This document shows positions 1 to 10,075 of a stretch of 64,000 bases of DNA, one piece after another. Where the stretch lies: positions 1-64,000 of the forward strand of contig JAGQDJ010000023.1 of NCBI GenBank assembly GCA_022885665.1. Direction: 5' to 3'. The notes below the pieces were generated by a model. The model made no database searches. It saw only the letters and a list, made by a program, of their open reading frames with translations, and was not told where the DNA came from. The position numbers and the translations under genes are program-made. Position 1 is the stretch's first letter, and every line of letters starts with the position of its first letter. The stretch comes from Triops longicaudatus. Taxonomy: Eukaryota; Arthropoda; Branchiopoda; Notostraca; Triopsidae.

Positions 1-71
1 TGCGAAATGCTGACAGATGTATCTACACCATTCGTATCAATTTAATACATAACAATTCAGTTTGCTCACAT

Positions 72-214
72 CAGGGCCGGATTAAGGGGGGGGGGCAAAT
101 GCCCCGGGGCCCCCGCCCTAACTATGGGTTTCATTTTTTTGACACTCATAAAGGCTTAAAGGGCCCCCCGCCAAAATTTTGCCCCAGGCCCCCCGACCAC
201 TTAATCCCGCACTG
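72..214. mobile_element. hAT-like miniature inverted-repeat element
   Basis: A GC-rich block is bounded by imperfect terminal inverted repeats. The left end reads CAGGGCCGGATTAAGG (72-87). The right end, on the opposite strand, reads CAGTGCGGGATTAAGTGG. The interior is runs of G and C around an A/T-rich core with no coding capacity. CAG-initial ends of this form are typical of hAT-family DNA transposons and their deletion derivatives. I see no clean 8-bp target duplication (gctcacat versus cgtctaca), so the copy is old or the ends are slightly misplaced. Confidence 0.5.
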
Positions 215-951
215 CGTCTACACTGTCCCGTCCTCCTGTAGCAAGTATTCAAGTCCAGTTGGTGGTATCAATCACACGTAAAACGACTGACATTATTATT
301 ACATATATTTCAAAGCGAAGAATGTCATTAAAAAGTTAATGCCATTAGACACCGTTCGAGAAAAGAAACAATACCTTTTCATTTTTTTAATATGTATTGA
401 TGAAATTAGAAGTTTCAGATCTAAAGTACAACAATATCACAAGTCTGATTCGAAGACCATTTAGCAAATATTACGACCCCTGCGTGAACGTTCATGGCTC
501 AATTAATCTAACTGAAACGATAATAAAGGCACTAAAAGAGTAGGATGAGACAAATACAGAAATATTGCGTTCTCTCCCATTAATTACTTTCATATTCAAA
601 TGCGAAAAGTAGCAAAGATCTGCAATTGCTTGTAAGCCGTTTAGACGGCGAAATGCGATCCATTGCTAATTATAAGCTACGCTTGACTGTAATTCTCGAC
701 AAAGCCAAAGCCTTCTCGGTAAGATAAACAAAAAAAGTGCAGTGACGAAAATCATGTTCGCAACAGAACGCAACTCGTTTGAACGGAACTGATTCAACAT
801 TTGTTTTAGAACATCTAACTACAACACAAAAATTAGCTTTATTTTTAAACATTATTATCACGAAATACTCCTTTTAGTTTACAATCTGGTAAGCAACAAT
901 GAAATCAGACGGACTGTCTGGCCTCTCACTTGTCGCGTGAGGCTTAAAACT
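215..951. other. Non-coding stretch
   Basis: This is AT-rich sequence 3' of the unknown minus-strand gene. No open frame here has convincing codon content or splice signals. I see no RNA gene or repeat. Confidence 0.6.
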
Positions 952-2661
952 TCACAGTTCGTTTTTCTCAATAAGTACTTCATGTGGAAATGTGTATCCG
1001 ACGTTTTTTTCCCAATCCGGGTTTCTTACTGGCCCCCGTAGCCATGTGAAATTTACCCCTCTTGACTTTGAATTAGGTGGCTCCATTACTTGAGCTTTTA
1101 AGACTGAAGACGGGAACGGCGCTGCTCGCTTGAACAGTGGCGGACCGAATTTCGCGTGAAATTGGGGTTCAGCTCGCGGAACGCCCGAACCTTGTTTAGC
1201 CATTTGAGGACGAGGAATATCCCAGATTGCGTCTGTGACCAAAGCTCGGGACCTGAACTCGCCAGGAGTGTCAGTCACGACGTCACGTAGAACTTTCTGA
1301 CAGGCTCCAGGACCGAATGGTTTCGACCTGCAGCCTTCTTTATAGCCAGTCTCTGTTCTGCTCTCTTTCTTGAGTTCAAGGTCTTCTCGTGGCAAAGAAG
1401 AGGACCCAACTGGCGTAACAAAACCTGGAAAGAAAAATGTCTTGAAGTTAATCAAAGAATTCAAGTATTTTTACCTCTAAGGAGGCACGAATTATCAGGT
1501 TTCGGAGCAGGTTTCTCTTCCTCTCTGTAGGCTTCGTGTGTACATAGTACATTATCATCAGAATCTCCAGACTTTTCATTATAACTTCCTCTGCGCCGCT
1601 GAACATCTTCATCTAACGTCCATAAACTGTTACGGATTGCTGTTTGCACATCTTCCAATTCTTCTGATGATGCTGACATTTCCGTGGAAACACATTCGAA
1701 CCTATTCCGGTCTCCTTCTGACGCACAGAAAAGCGTTTGCTGCTTTTCAGGGATGGTACACGACTTGTAGTCTATGTTGACTACTGAATAATTAAAAAAA
1801 ATATTGAATTTTCTAGGGAAAAGTGCGGTAAATTAAGGAAATTACTATTAGGTTTGTTTTGAAAGGATACCGGCGTCCTTTTCTCTATGATTTTAGGTCT
1901 CACTGCCAGGCTTCCGTACTTCTCCGTAATATCAGATGGAATTTTCCCACTTGGAACTTCCCTCCATTTATCAGCATCCCGGCCAAAGACATCTCTCACA
2001 GTCAGGGCTTTTCGTTTGTCATCGTGCACGGGTTCTTCACAGTAGCTTTCGCAAATGGACGGAACTGAAACCAAGTCAGGAGGAAGTTTCCAAAATCGAA
2101 AACCAGTCTTCGGAGCTCTCGTTGTTTGATTTTGAGTTGCAGCTGTTAAAGAAGGAAAGTCTCTGTCTCTGAATATTGAATCTGCAGAAGACCTGGGGGA
2201 TGCAATACATAGGCAGACTTTATTGTTATACATCTACGAACAAAGAATAAACATGTGTCACCGTTTGACTTGGTGATTCTTTTCCATGCCTAAGAACAAG
2301 CCATAATGATCCTCCATGCCCGGGTCATTTGCTGTATTAATTCACAGAGAAACTGTATGTTTCAGTGTGGTGGCAGCTGTCGTTTTGGTGTAAACAGGTT
2401 TTAACTGGTAGTTTTCCTTTAATCTTCATGTGAGGTCACCAATCATTAATTCAAAGCAATATTTTTAGTGTCCTTCGTACACACGTGGTTCTGTTGACCA
2501 GATTCACCTACGTCATATGCGAAACTTTTTGCGACGGTGTAAGAAATGCTATTGATCCGTAAATTCACGCTGGGCAAATTTTCGATGCAGTTTTGAAATG
2601 CTTTTTCGGCAGTTTGACAAACTGGGGCGAGGTTTATGTGGAGGTTAATGGTATATAACAC
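952..2661 (-). CDS. Unrecognised multi-exon gene, 3' part or whole
   Basis: Four minus-strand exons join in phase: 2661-2512, 2233-1846, 1783-1475 and 1424-952, ending in TGA. The introns are 278, 62 and 50 bp with GT/AG ends. Together they encode about 439 residues. The first exon begins at an acceptor-like site (aacattag) with no ATG, so an upstream start exon between 2.7 and 3.8 kb is probably missing. The protein is hydrophilic, rich in Ser, Pro, Arg and Glu, with an acidic Ser-rich stretch just after the third exon begins (EMSASSEELEDVQ). It ends with an aromatic segment (GVNFTWLRGP, then VGYTFPHEV). There is no signal peptide or membrane segment. I recognise no family. The phase agreement across three introns is the main evidence that this is one gene; inclusion of the 2661-2512 exon is the least certain part. 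Confidence 0.5.
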
Positions 2662-3387
2662 CTAATGTTAGATATTTCTAAAAAGGTTTGCAACAAAAAA
2701 ATGTCACTTAATCAAAAAAGGAAGATAAAGAAGGCAAACCATAGAGTAGTGGAGAATGTCACCCTTTTTAATTCTCGCGGATTTTATTACGGAAAGAAAA
2801 TCAAATTGCGGAGAGAGTTTGCACGAGATGGATTGGCTAAGTCTCGAAGGTTTTGAGAAGGTTGTGCGAAACACGTATTCAAATTTCAAAATGCTTTTCA
2901 ATGTCGAACTCTCAGAGCAATTTACTTACTGCATAATTGCGTGAATTTAGCTCTTTTTCGTAATAAATGGAAAGTTTACAAAAAGAAACCGCTAAGATGT
3001 GAGTTAGATACTGATAAATTTAGAGGCTGTCAAGATTTTGTTTAATATAAAAATAATTCTGGAATTCAACCGAAAGTTTCTGGTATTGTTCGCAAATCCG
3101 ACTGCTTATAAACTTTTCCTTAATACTTAGTATTGTTTCCTTTGTTTTATAAAAGTACTTCTCAATAGTGTTAAATTACACAAAATTGTGTAATTTGGGT
3201 TATGGAGCCTTTCACAAAGTAAAGCGCATTAAGTCAGAGGCGTCGTGCCATATGGGGCCGGGGGGGCCCGGGCCCCCCAAAAAAATTTTTGCCATCCTGA
3301 AAAAAAAAAGGTATCACCCTTTTTCAAAATTTGTAAACCTGGAAAAAAGTAACACCTTTTTACAAGAAATGCAAAATCGCCCCCCCC

Positions 3388-3418
<31 letters not shown>

Positions 3419-3820
3419 AGTGCACGACGCCACTGTATATGGGGTCAAGATTTTTAGCATTTAACCATATCTAACACTCGATCCAGAAAAAGTTTGGACA
3501 AAAACCATAACCTTCCAGAAAAGTGAAACATTGTGAAAGTTTCCTTGACACTTTTAGATTCGCGATGGCTGTTCTTCAACGGATGTTCTTTCAGTGTCTT
3601 TCTGGATATTCGAAAGGTCTCCGAAGTTGGTATAGCGTGAAAGAAGGACTGATAACGAAAAGGTTGAATTGGGCAAAACTAGTTAGGAAGGAACCTTCGA
3701 AAATGGCAAGATCTCACATGGGAATCCCCAACTAGTGAAGATACAAAATTTCCATGGGCGTACCTGGGTATACCACAAACAACAACCTCGAAACAGGTTT
3801 CGGGTTATGCATTCTCCACA
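2662..3820. other. Intergenic, with one inverted-repeat element
   Basis: There is no supported gene here. The stretch contains the short element at 3235-3435 and possibly an unseen 5' exon of the minus-strand gene that ends at 952. The remaining open frames are short and lack splice or start context. Confidence 0.45.
3235..3435. mobile_element. hAT-like miniature element with poly-C/poly-A core
   Basis: The terminal inverted repeats are CAGAGGCGTCGTGC at 3235-3248 and, on the other strand at the right end, CAGTGGCGTCGTGC: 13 of 14 positions match. The interior starts with a G/C run near 3255 and ends in a C tract followed by a run of about 26 A. It has no coding capacity. The CAG-initial ends suggest a non-autonomous hAT derivative. 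The 8-bp flanks (cattaagt and tatatggg) do not match. Confidence 0.55.
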
Positions 3821-3827
3821 TATAAAA
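3821..3827 (+). promoter_or_regulatory. TATA box of the glycine-rich peptide gene
   Basis: TATAAAA lies 75 bp upstream of the ATG at 3896 and about 25-30 bp upstream of a plausible initiator (tcaacag at 3844-3850). The spacing fits a core promoter for the small secreted-peptide gene. Confidence 0.55.
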
Positions 3828-3895
3828 GGCAGGCAAATTTTCGTCAACAGCATACCCTTGCCAGCCCTCAGCGAAGGAACACGAAAATTACTGCC

Positions 3896-4306
3896 ATGGC
3901 TTTTACCAAACTCATTGTAAGGCCTTCTACCCTTTTTGTGTATCTTAACTGTAACCGTTCGTTTATTTACGTTACAGGTTTTGTGTTTCTTGGCTTTGGC
4001 CACCGTTTGCCTTGCAATGCCCCAGTTGGGGGGTGGCTTCGGCGGACACAGACCATCCATTTCTTCAGGCACTGGCTTAGGTTTGGCTAACACGGGCAAC
4101 AATTTTGCAGGAGGTTTAGGAACGGGCACTGGAAGTGGACAGCATGCTTCTTTCGGAGCTGGACTGGGCTTGGGCGCAAGTAAGTGTCGTCGTTAATTTG
4201 TCGTGAAAGTATTTGTAACATTTTTTTCGTTTCCACAGGCTTCCAGATTCCCGGTGGCCCATCCTTCAACCAAGCCTATGGCCAAGGATTTGGCGGTGGA
4301 TTCTAA
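3896..4306 (+). CDS. Small secreted glycine-rich peptide
   Basis: Three exons, 3896-3916, 3978-4179 and 4239-4306, give a 96-residue product; introns of 61 and 61 bp have GT/AG ends and matching phases. Residues 1 to about 20 form a signal peptide (MAFTKLIVLCFLALATVCLA). The rest is rich in Gly, Phe, Ser and Gln, with GGG, GLG and GTG clusters and a terminal GFGGGF. A TATA box sits upstream at 3821 and AATAAA follows at 4341. Such peptides in arthropods are often cuticle, silk-like or antimicrobial glycine-rich proteins. The sequence alone does not choose between these. The signal peptide is split by the first intron, so the product is visible only after splicing. Confidence 0.8.
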
Positions 4307-4340
4307 GTTTCAAGTCTTGTTGTATTACTTCTCTTGTAAA

Positions 4341-4346
4341 AATAAA
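4341..4346 (+). other. Polyadenylation signal of the glycine-rich peptide gene
   Basis: AATAAA lies 35 bp after the stop codon at 4304-4306, a normal distance for an arthropod transcript. Confidence 0.6.
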
Positions 4347-4724
4347 CTTCCCAACATTTTCGCTAAATCAGCGTTTGGCTTTTTTACGTATGTTTGGTTG
4401 CTCGAACAGCTGAGGTGAATTTCCAACACCGGACAGCAGGCTTCGCCTTATACTGAAAAACAAGTTTGGCAATTCGCAGACTATGATCTTTGTTTGACAA
4501 AGCAAAATATTTAAAAGAAATTCATCCGGAGGAGCCTTCAGATACAAATAATAGAGCGTTAGAGGAAAACACAAAACCTTACGGGTCACCAACGTCACCA
4601 CAATACACAATTGTATGGAACAGTTGATATTCGCCTCTGTTCACCCTTGTAAACTAAAAATTTCGGACTGAATGTTTATGGAAATAATTCTACGTAATAT
4701 GATAGAGATTTTGAGGAATAATTA

Positions 4725-4763
4725 AATAGGTCAGTTGGTCAGATTAGGACCAACTGACCTATT
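4725..4763. repeat. Perfect 16-bp inverted repeat
   Basis: The arms AATAGGTCAGTTGGTC (4725-4740) and GACCAACTGACCTATT (4748-4763) are exact reverse complements separated by 7 bases. It sits in intergenic DNA with no gene on either side within 400 bp. It could be the remnant of a short inverted-repeat transposon or a structured RNA; nothing distinguishes these. Confidence 0.7.
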
Positions 4764-5044
4764 GATAAAAAAATGATTTGCAAAGATGGGTCGCTAGAAC
4801 GCATGCATGCCTGCTGTATCGCAATAAAGGGGATTGCGTTATTGGTACGAATTAGCCACGAGATTTTGATACACAGACAATGTAATAAATTTGAGGGACA
4901 CGGAAGTTAGTCATTTAGAGAGTTTTCCTGTGTTATCATAAAATATAACAAAACACAGCTTACGGATCAAAATCGCCATTTTGTGTGGAGTTGCTGTTCT
5001 TTTGGGATCAGTAAGAAAAGGACTAACGTTTAAGCTCTTAATAT

Positions 5045-5146
5045 AAAATAGTTTGAAAAGGGTAATTTGAAAAACTAATTTGAAAAATAACTAATAAACT
5101 AATTTAAAATAGTTTGAAAGGGTAATTTGAAAAATTAATTTGAAAC
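5045..5146. repeat. Two direct repeats, about 42 bp each
   Basis: A unit of the form AAAATAGTTTGAAAGGGT followed by AATTTGAAAAACTAATTTG occurs at 5045-5086 and again, with small changes, at 5106-5146. The second copy forms the left arm of the adjoining hairpin. Confidence 0.6.
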
Positions 5147-5183
5147 AGGGCCTCTTTGAAGCCCTGTTTCAAATTAGTTTTTC
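5129..5183. repeat. Long near-perfect hairpin
   Basis: The arms at 5129-5151 and 5161-5183 pair at 22 of 23 positions around a 9-base loop. The stem centre is GAAACAGGGC pairing with GCCCTGTTTC. It lies 300 bp beyond the stop codon of the first gustatory-receptor gene. The left arm derives from the second direct repeat unit. Confidence 0.7.
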
Positions 5184-5482
5184 ACAAAGGTTAACATTAC
5201 CTGCATCCTACAACCATTCTTATTACTGGTTTAAAGAGATCCAGTCAGTGACTCGGGACAATAACTTCGCGAGTAGAAGATGCATTTGTATTTTAAGAAG
5301 TTAGCTACACGAATGCATGAAAGAAAGTACACCACATGAAAAATAGAGAAATCCTCTCAAGAAGAAAATTGGCTTAATGTTCTGGTTCTCGACTGTGCGT
5401 TAAAGCAAATTACTAGATGACAGCAATTTCGGTTCATGAGAATTTTTTTCTTAGTGTCTAGTTGGTGTGGATTAACTACAGT

Positions 5483-6793
5483 TCATTTTCCGGAGCTTTG
5501 GAGTAAGACAATTACATAAGTGACGATAAGACTAACCATAGATAGAACCGTGCCCGTATCCACAGTAAATAGCTTCAGGGGCGCGATGACCCATTGATGA
5601 AGCCGTACATGGTATAGAAAGTTCCGCGCCAACTCTTTCTCTTCCGTGTCCAAATTTGCCCATTGCTCGTTCATAACGTTGCTCATATTTTTTTCAAATT
5701 TTTTAAGCTGATTTGGTAGATCGTTGCACACGTTTGTAACTAATATGACTTTGCAAATGAAAGATCCTATAAAGCAGAAAGCTACGAGTAATTTTGGCGC
5801 TGTGCTGCTGGCATTTTCAGGAGACCAGGAGACCGGCAGACTAGACAGAAGTAAATAGAGTGCACAGCACGCTACGAAAAATGACATGGCATAACAAGCA
5901 AAAAGCAGAGAGCCGAAGAGGTCTTGCGCGTCGTTCACGAGGCCGTCCAATTTCTCAAACCGTTTCCGAAGATGTTTAATTGCGTCCTTGGTAGATAGCG
6001 TTGTCTTCTTGTAAGATTGCGCCTTGAAAAAGCTACTCGACATGTTCTCATGTCGATTTTTTACGTCTGTTATGAAATAATTGTTGCTAAGGGACTGAAG
6101 TCCTTCAGGATGACTTAGGAGCTGCAGATTTGCAAAGTGTTTCAGAAATATATCTTCGATTTTGCACAATGAAAACGTTAGATGGCGATATGCGAAAGTG
6201 GGAAACAATACACCAAAAAAGTTCATTAACATTGCATAAAACAAAGCTACGCTACTCAAAACGTAGCTTATATATTTCGTTGCGTTAATATCATTTCCCC
6301 AGCCAAATTCATCGAGATGATCGAAATCAAAGTAGGCAAGGCATGTCGACACGCCAGCAGCGGTAAAACAGGTAATTATGCATACCAATTTGTAGCGCTT
6401 CAAAGAACGTGGTTTAAAATCGCTGTCTTCTTCTAGCGACTGTTCTAACTGCCTCCACTTTTCCATGAAATTGTAAAAGGATTTGCGCTTTTGGGTAAAT
6501 GCGACGAAAGTCACAATCCCGATTGGATAAGACATGAGACGAAACGTAGTTTTCAGCACTTCATTGACATCTTGATCGGAAGACGCTTCATACAATACAT
6601 GTGTAATACCAGCGGCAAAAACAAAACCCATTCCTAGTCCAATCAGAGCGCTAACGACAGACCGGAATAAGAAACAAACTGCACGGTTTGGCAATGGTGA
6701 ATTCCACGAAAGTAATGCACCCGATAGAATAATCAATCTCGCCAGTGGAGCGATACTTATTTCGAAAGGCATTTGGTAGCTTCGTGTCACCAT
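5483..6793 (-). CDS. Gustatory-receptor-like seven-transmembrane protein (copy 1)
   Basis: A single uninterrupted frame encodes 436 residues from the ATG at 6793. Several hydrophobic segments fit seven membrane spans. The C-terminal span ends in LIVTYVIVLLQ, matching the TYhhhhhQ hallmark of arthropod gustatory receptors. The N-terminal region carries the local motif SWNSPLPN before the first span. The frame is open further upstream, but the next start-like codon is TTG, so I chose the ATG. Receptors of this family are ligand-gated cation channels in sensory-neuron membranes that detect tastants, with intracellular N-termini. The ligand cannot be read from sequence. Most arthropod gustatory-receptor genes have C-terminal introns; this one has none. 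It shares motifs with the two copies at 8.8 and 11.0 kb. Confidence 0.82.
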   Translation of the reverse strand: MVTRSYQMPFEISIAPLARLIILSGALLSWNSPLPNRAVCFLFRSVVSALIGLGMGFVFAAGITHVLYEASSDQDVNEVLKTTFRLMSYPIGIVTFVAFTQKRKSFYNFMEKWRQLEQSLEEDSDFKPRSLKRYKLVCIITCFTAAGVSTCLAYFDFDHLDEFGWGNDINATKYISYVLSSVALFYAMLMNFFGVLFPTFAYRHLTFSLCKIEDIFLKHFANLQLLSHPEGLQSLSNNYFITDVKNRHENMSSSFFKAQSYKKTTLSTKDAIKHLRKRFEKLDGLVNDAQDLFGSLLFACYAMSFFVACCALYLLLSSLPVSWSPENASSTAPKLLVAFCFIGSFICKVILVTNVCNDLPNQLKKFEKNMSNVMNEQWANLDTEEKELARNFLYHVRLHQWVIAPLKLFTVDTGTVLSMVSLIVTYVIVLLQSSGK

Positions 6794-6820
6794 GTTTCTT
6801 TGCTTGGCCGTTGCTAGCAA

Positions 6821-7769
6821 CTAGCTCAAGACTGAAACATTTGGCTTCGCAAAGCAATCATTAATTCAAGTCGAAAGTTCTGTTTGTTCTTCCAAAGAGC
6901 ATGTCCAGTCGTTTGATAAGTTCGTTTGGCTTATTGCTTTCTAGCACACCAAGTAATTTGCACGTATGCTCATTTGTTTACTTTGCAGCGTTGTTAATTC
7001 CGTGCAAATTGTCTAGCTAGTGTGATTATTAAATTCAGTCACTTTTAGTAACAAATATTGCGTACACAGCAAACTGACTTACCATATATTTCAAATGTAC
7101 TTTAATTCTCATGGTCTGGTGAAATTTTCATTCCCTGCTAGAGGAGTCTGAGAAAATACGAAATTTACTTCAGCCAGATAAGTTAGAATCACGGGCATTG
7201 ACATTGCAGCATAACAATGACGTGAGTATTAGGCCTATCATGGGTAGTAATTTTCCTTAGCTAATGGCAAACAATGGTTTCACTTGCCACGTGTTAATAC
7301 GCAAATACCACAGAAATAGCTTCTTGAATTACCGTTCTTAATTTCCCATCTTCTCCTAGTACTCGTACATAGCATTGCCTTACAGTATTTTCTAGATGCT
7401 TTTGTTCTTTAAGCAAACTGGAGCACAGTTTGGTTATGGACTAACTTTGACGAAAAGAATTAGTGTAAAAAATACTCTTGATGCTACTGATGCTTCTGCT
7501 TGTACTTTGTCAGGACGGAAGCACAGCTGGAGAAGATAATACAAGGAACACAAGCAAGCAAAAGCAAGCAAGCTTCCACATGCTTTTTCCTCCAATTAGA
7601 ACCTTCGCAATCTTCTAAACGTAAGAACTGTTGTCGCTAGGGGACAGCCGTGCGTTTCCGTCAAAGAGGGAGTGATTTCTCATGTCATCTAGAAATGCTT
7701 TTGCAATTTTCTTTCGTAAAAATGCCAAATTTCGGTAGACATACGCGGAAAATATCTCGCTGAATTACA
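6821..7769. other. Spacer between receptor copies
   Basis: I see no gene, RNA or element here. It probably includes the upstream regulatory region of receptor copy 1 and sequence beyond the decayed copy. A simple CAAGCAAAAGC repeat occurs near 7552-7573. Confidence 0.5.
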
Positions 7770-8387
7770 CTAAGGAATGGGAGCAGAAAATAGTGAAACA
7801 GTTGAAAACAAAATAAGGGTAGCAATGTGGCGTATTCTTGAAGATTTCGTGCCACGATTTCTTGTTTGTGTTGGATGCCAAAGTACGCAGAAGCTAAGAA
7901 AAAATCCCCATGAAAACTCAGGAAACAACACAGAAGTAGTAATATCTGTCCAAATGATGAATACATAGATGAAGGTAAAGACGGATATTGTTGTCCAGTG
8001 GTTCTTCAAATTGGCGCCACAGTTGCAAAAATTCCAAGATTGCCCTCCGTTTGCATGTAAAGAATACCAGCGTGACAAGACCTAAGGAATAGCGCACGAA
8101 GCGCATAACTGTCACAGCAAGTTGTTCTATATCACTATCCGTGTTTGCTATAGCTAGAAAGAAAAAATAGTGGCCGAAAATTATAGCAAAACCGAAGGCT
8201 AATCCGACAATCACAGTAATTGCAAAACGTATAAAACAATGCCGCCATTGTCAGCCAGAGGGAAATTCCACGGTATCAGAGTGCCAGGTACGGACAGTAG
8301 TTTGTTAAAGGAGCCAATCTTCTCTCCAACGGAATGTATAGCCTGTTGTAACCCCTGTGCACTTTTCTCCAATTTACTCCAACACAT
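7770..8387 (-). pseudogene. Decayed gustatory-receptor-like copy
   Basis: Fragments of the receptor N-terminal half are spread over three frames. About 8285-8230 encodes IPWNFPLADN, matching the LLPWNTPLPSN motif of the intact copies. A frame change near 8225 then continues through IVGLAFGFAIIFGHYFFF to LWRQFEEPLDNN, matching SWKRLEEPLDERK in copy 3. A second frame change near 7995 leads to a further membrane-like segment. Nothing resembling spans 4-7 or the TYhhhhhQ tail follows. It therefore has at least two frameshifts and has lost its C-terminal half. It lies between intact copies on the same strand, so it is a failed tandem duplicate and not a processed copy. Confidence 0.72.
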
Positions 8388-8752
8388 TGACAGCAAATGA
8401 CTTCGTAGCTCTAGATCAGAAAGCTTATAATATTTTGTATTTGTCTTCAGAATAAAGAGAGAGTACGTTCATTATTGAAATCAATAAAACACATTAAGGG
8501 ACCTAATATACCTAATATACCTATTAAGGGACATAACATGGCCAAAGGGATGAATTACACAGAGTGCCTCTTTTGTTTAGCTAAAAGTCTCACCTCAAAT
8601 CGTTTACCTGTTCGATTCTCATGCACATGTCCAAAATTTGACTCGAATTAGATACAATGGGTTTTGCTGAAAGTTGCGTAGGTGAAGGCCTATTATAGGC
8701 TTGGTCTCCACGATTTACTGTTGTGACTTGGGAAATTCAGAGGGTATCGACG

Positions 8753-10075
8753 TTACTCTCCTTGGGTCTGAACAAGCACAATCACATAAGTAACTATTAG
8801 ACTAATCATTGACAAAAGTGTGCTAGTATTAACGGAAAATAAGCCCAATGACGTAACTGCTAATGGATTGTCCCTAATATGGTGCAGCAAAGCTTGTAGC
8901 AATTGTTTTTCTTCACGCGAAAAGTCTTCCCATTGCCCTTGAAGAAGACTGCTCACAGTATTCTGGAATTTCTTCCATTGGTTGGATAAACTACTGCACA
9001 GAATCGTTGTGATTGCGGCCGTAGTACCAAAAAACAGCGGAGATAGGGCATACGCTACAAGAGGTAATTCGCGCGTTATTTCAGCTTTCGCTGTTACTGT
9101 TAGTGCTTGCGCACGCAAACGGTACAAAACTAAGTACAATGAACCGGAAATAGATAGAAACGCTATTGTATAGTACACGAAAACCATACAACCCAGTATA
9201 CTGTTAGCTTTATCTACAAGAACTTGGATCTTTTTGTAGCGAGTCCACAATTGGTTAATGGTATCAATGGTAGGTATTTTGGGCAAATTGGCGCCAAAAT
9301 GTCTAACGCGACAAGTTGAGGTTTCTATACCACTTGGGGAGAAAACAAGTGCTTTCTTCGGCAAACTCCTATTATCTCTTCGATCTTCTTGTGGTTTGCT
9401 TAAGATGTTGATATCAAGCAGGAACGCATTCTCAATTTTCATGAGCAGGAACGCTAGGTGGCGGTAAAGGTAGCCCACAACTACGTTCGCAAAACAACTA
9501 AGTGAATACCCATAAAGGAAAGCACAGCTGGCCAAAACACGCACGGAAGGAGAGTTCAGCTTGTTAAGCTCGATACCAAGAGAAGAGAACGAACTTTTCA
9601 CTTGATCTATCTGTGTGTCAGTAGAGGCAACAGTAACTGCAGCTATGATCACGGCAGTTACAATGAACACGTTAAAAATGAGATAGCCCTTTGAAGGCTC
9701 AATCGTCTGCTGTTTTCTCTCGTCCAAGGGCTCTTCTAGTCGTTTCCAGCTGAGGAGAAACTCGTAAATGGACTTGCGACTCCAAGTGAAGCTACCAAGG
9801 GTGACAAGGGCTAAGGGAAACGAGAAATAAGGCACCACAGCGCCAACAAGCTCAGTCATTTTGTCATTTGTAGTAGTAATCTTTTCGAAGATAGAAAAGG
9901 TACCCAAAACAAACACCCAGCACATGGTCAAGCCAGCGAGGGTAGTCATCGCGTAACATACACTTAGCAAAATTATATTACTAGGCAAGGGAGTATTCCA
10001 TGGCAGTAATCCACCAATTGCACGTAAGAACAGAATGAAAGGAGCCATGTTATTCAAAAATGGTATGGTGTACAT
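8753..10075 (-). CDS. Gustatory-receptor-like seven-transmembrane protein (copy 3)
   Basis: A single exon of 440 residues starts at the ATG at 10075. Near the N-terminus is GGLLPWNTPLPSN; residues about 25-130 hold two or three spans, then LSWKRLEEPLDERKQ in an intracellular-type loop. The C-terminal span is SMISLIVTYVIVLVQTQGE, with the TYhhhhhQ signature. Length and layout match typical arthropod gustatory receptors (about 350-480 residues). The nearest relatives in the window are copy 4 (11.0 kb) and copy 1 (5.5 kb). No TATA box or poly(A) signal stood out. Expression and ligand are unknown. Confidence 0.85.
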   Translation of the reverse strand: MYTIPFLNNMAPFILFLRAIGGLLPWNTPLPSNIILLSVCYAMTTLAGLTMCWVFVLGTFSIFEKITTTNDKMTELVGAVVPYFSFPLALVTLGSFTWSRKSIYEFLLSWKRLEEPLDERKQQTIEPSKGYLIFNVFIVTAVIIAAVTVASTDTQIDQVKSSFSSLGIELNKLNSPSVRVLASCAFLYGYSLSCFANVVVGYLYRHLAFLLMKIENAFLLDINILSKPQEDRRDNRSLPKKALVFSPSGIETSTCRVRHFGANLPKIPTIDTINQLWTRYKKIQVLVDKANSILGCMVFVYYTIAFLSISGSLYLVLYRLRAQALTVTAKAEITRELPLVAYALSPLFFGTTAAITTILCSSLSNQWKKFQNTVSSLLQGQWEDFSREEKQLLQALLHHIRDNPLAVTSLGLFSVNTSTLLSMISLIVTYVIVLVQTQGE

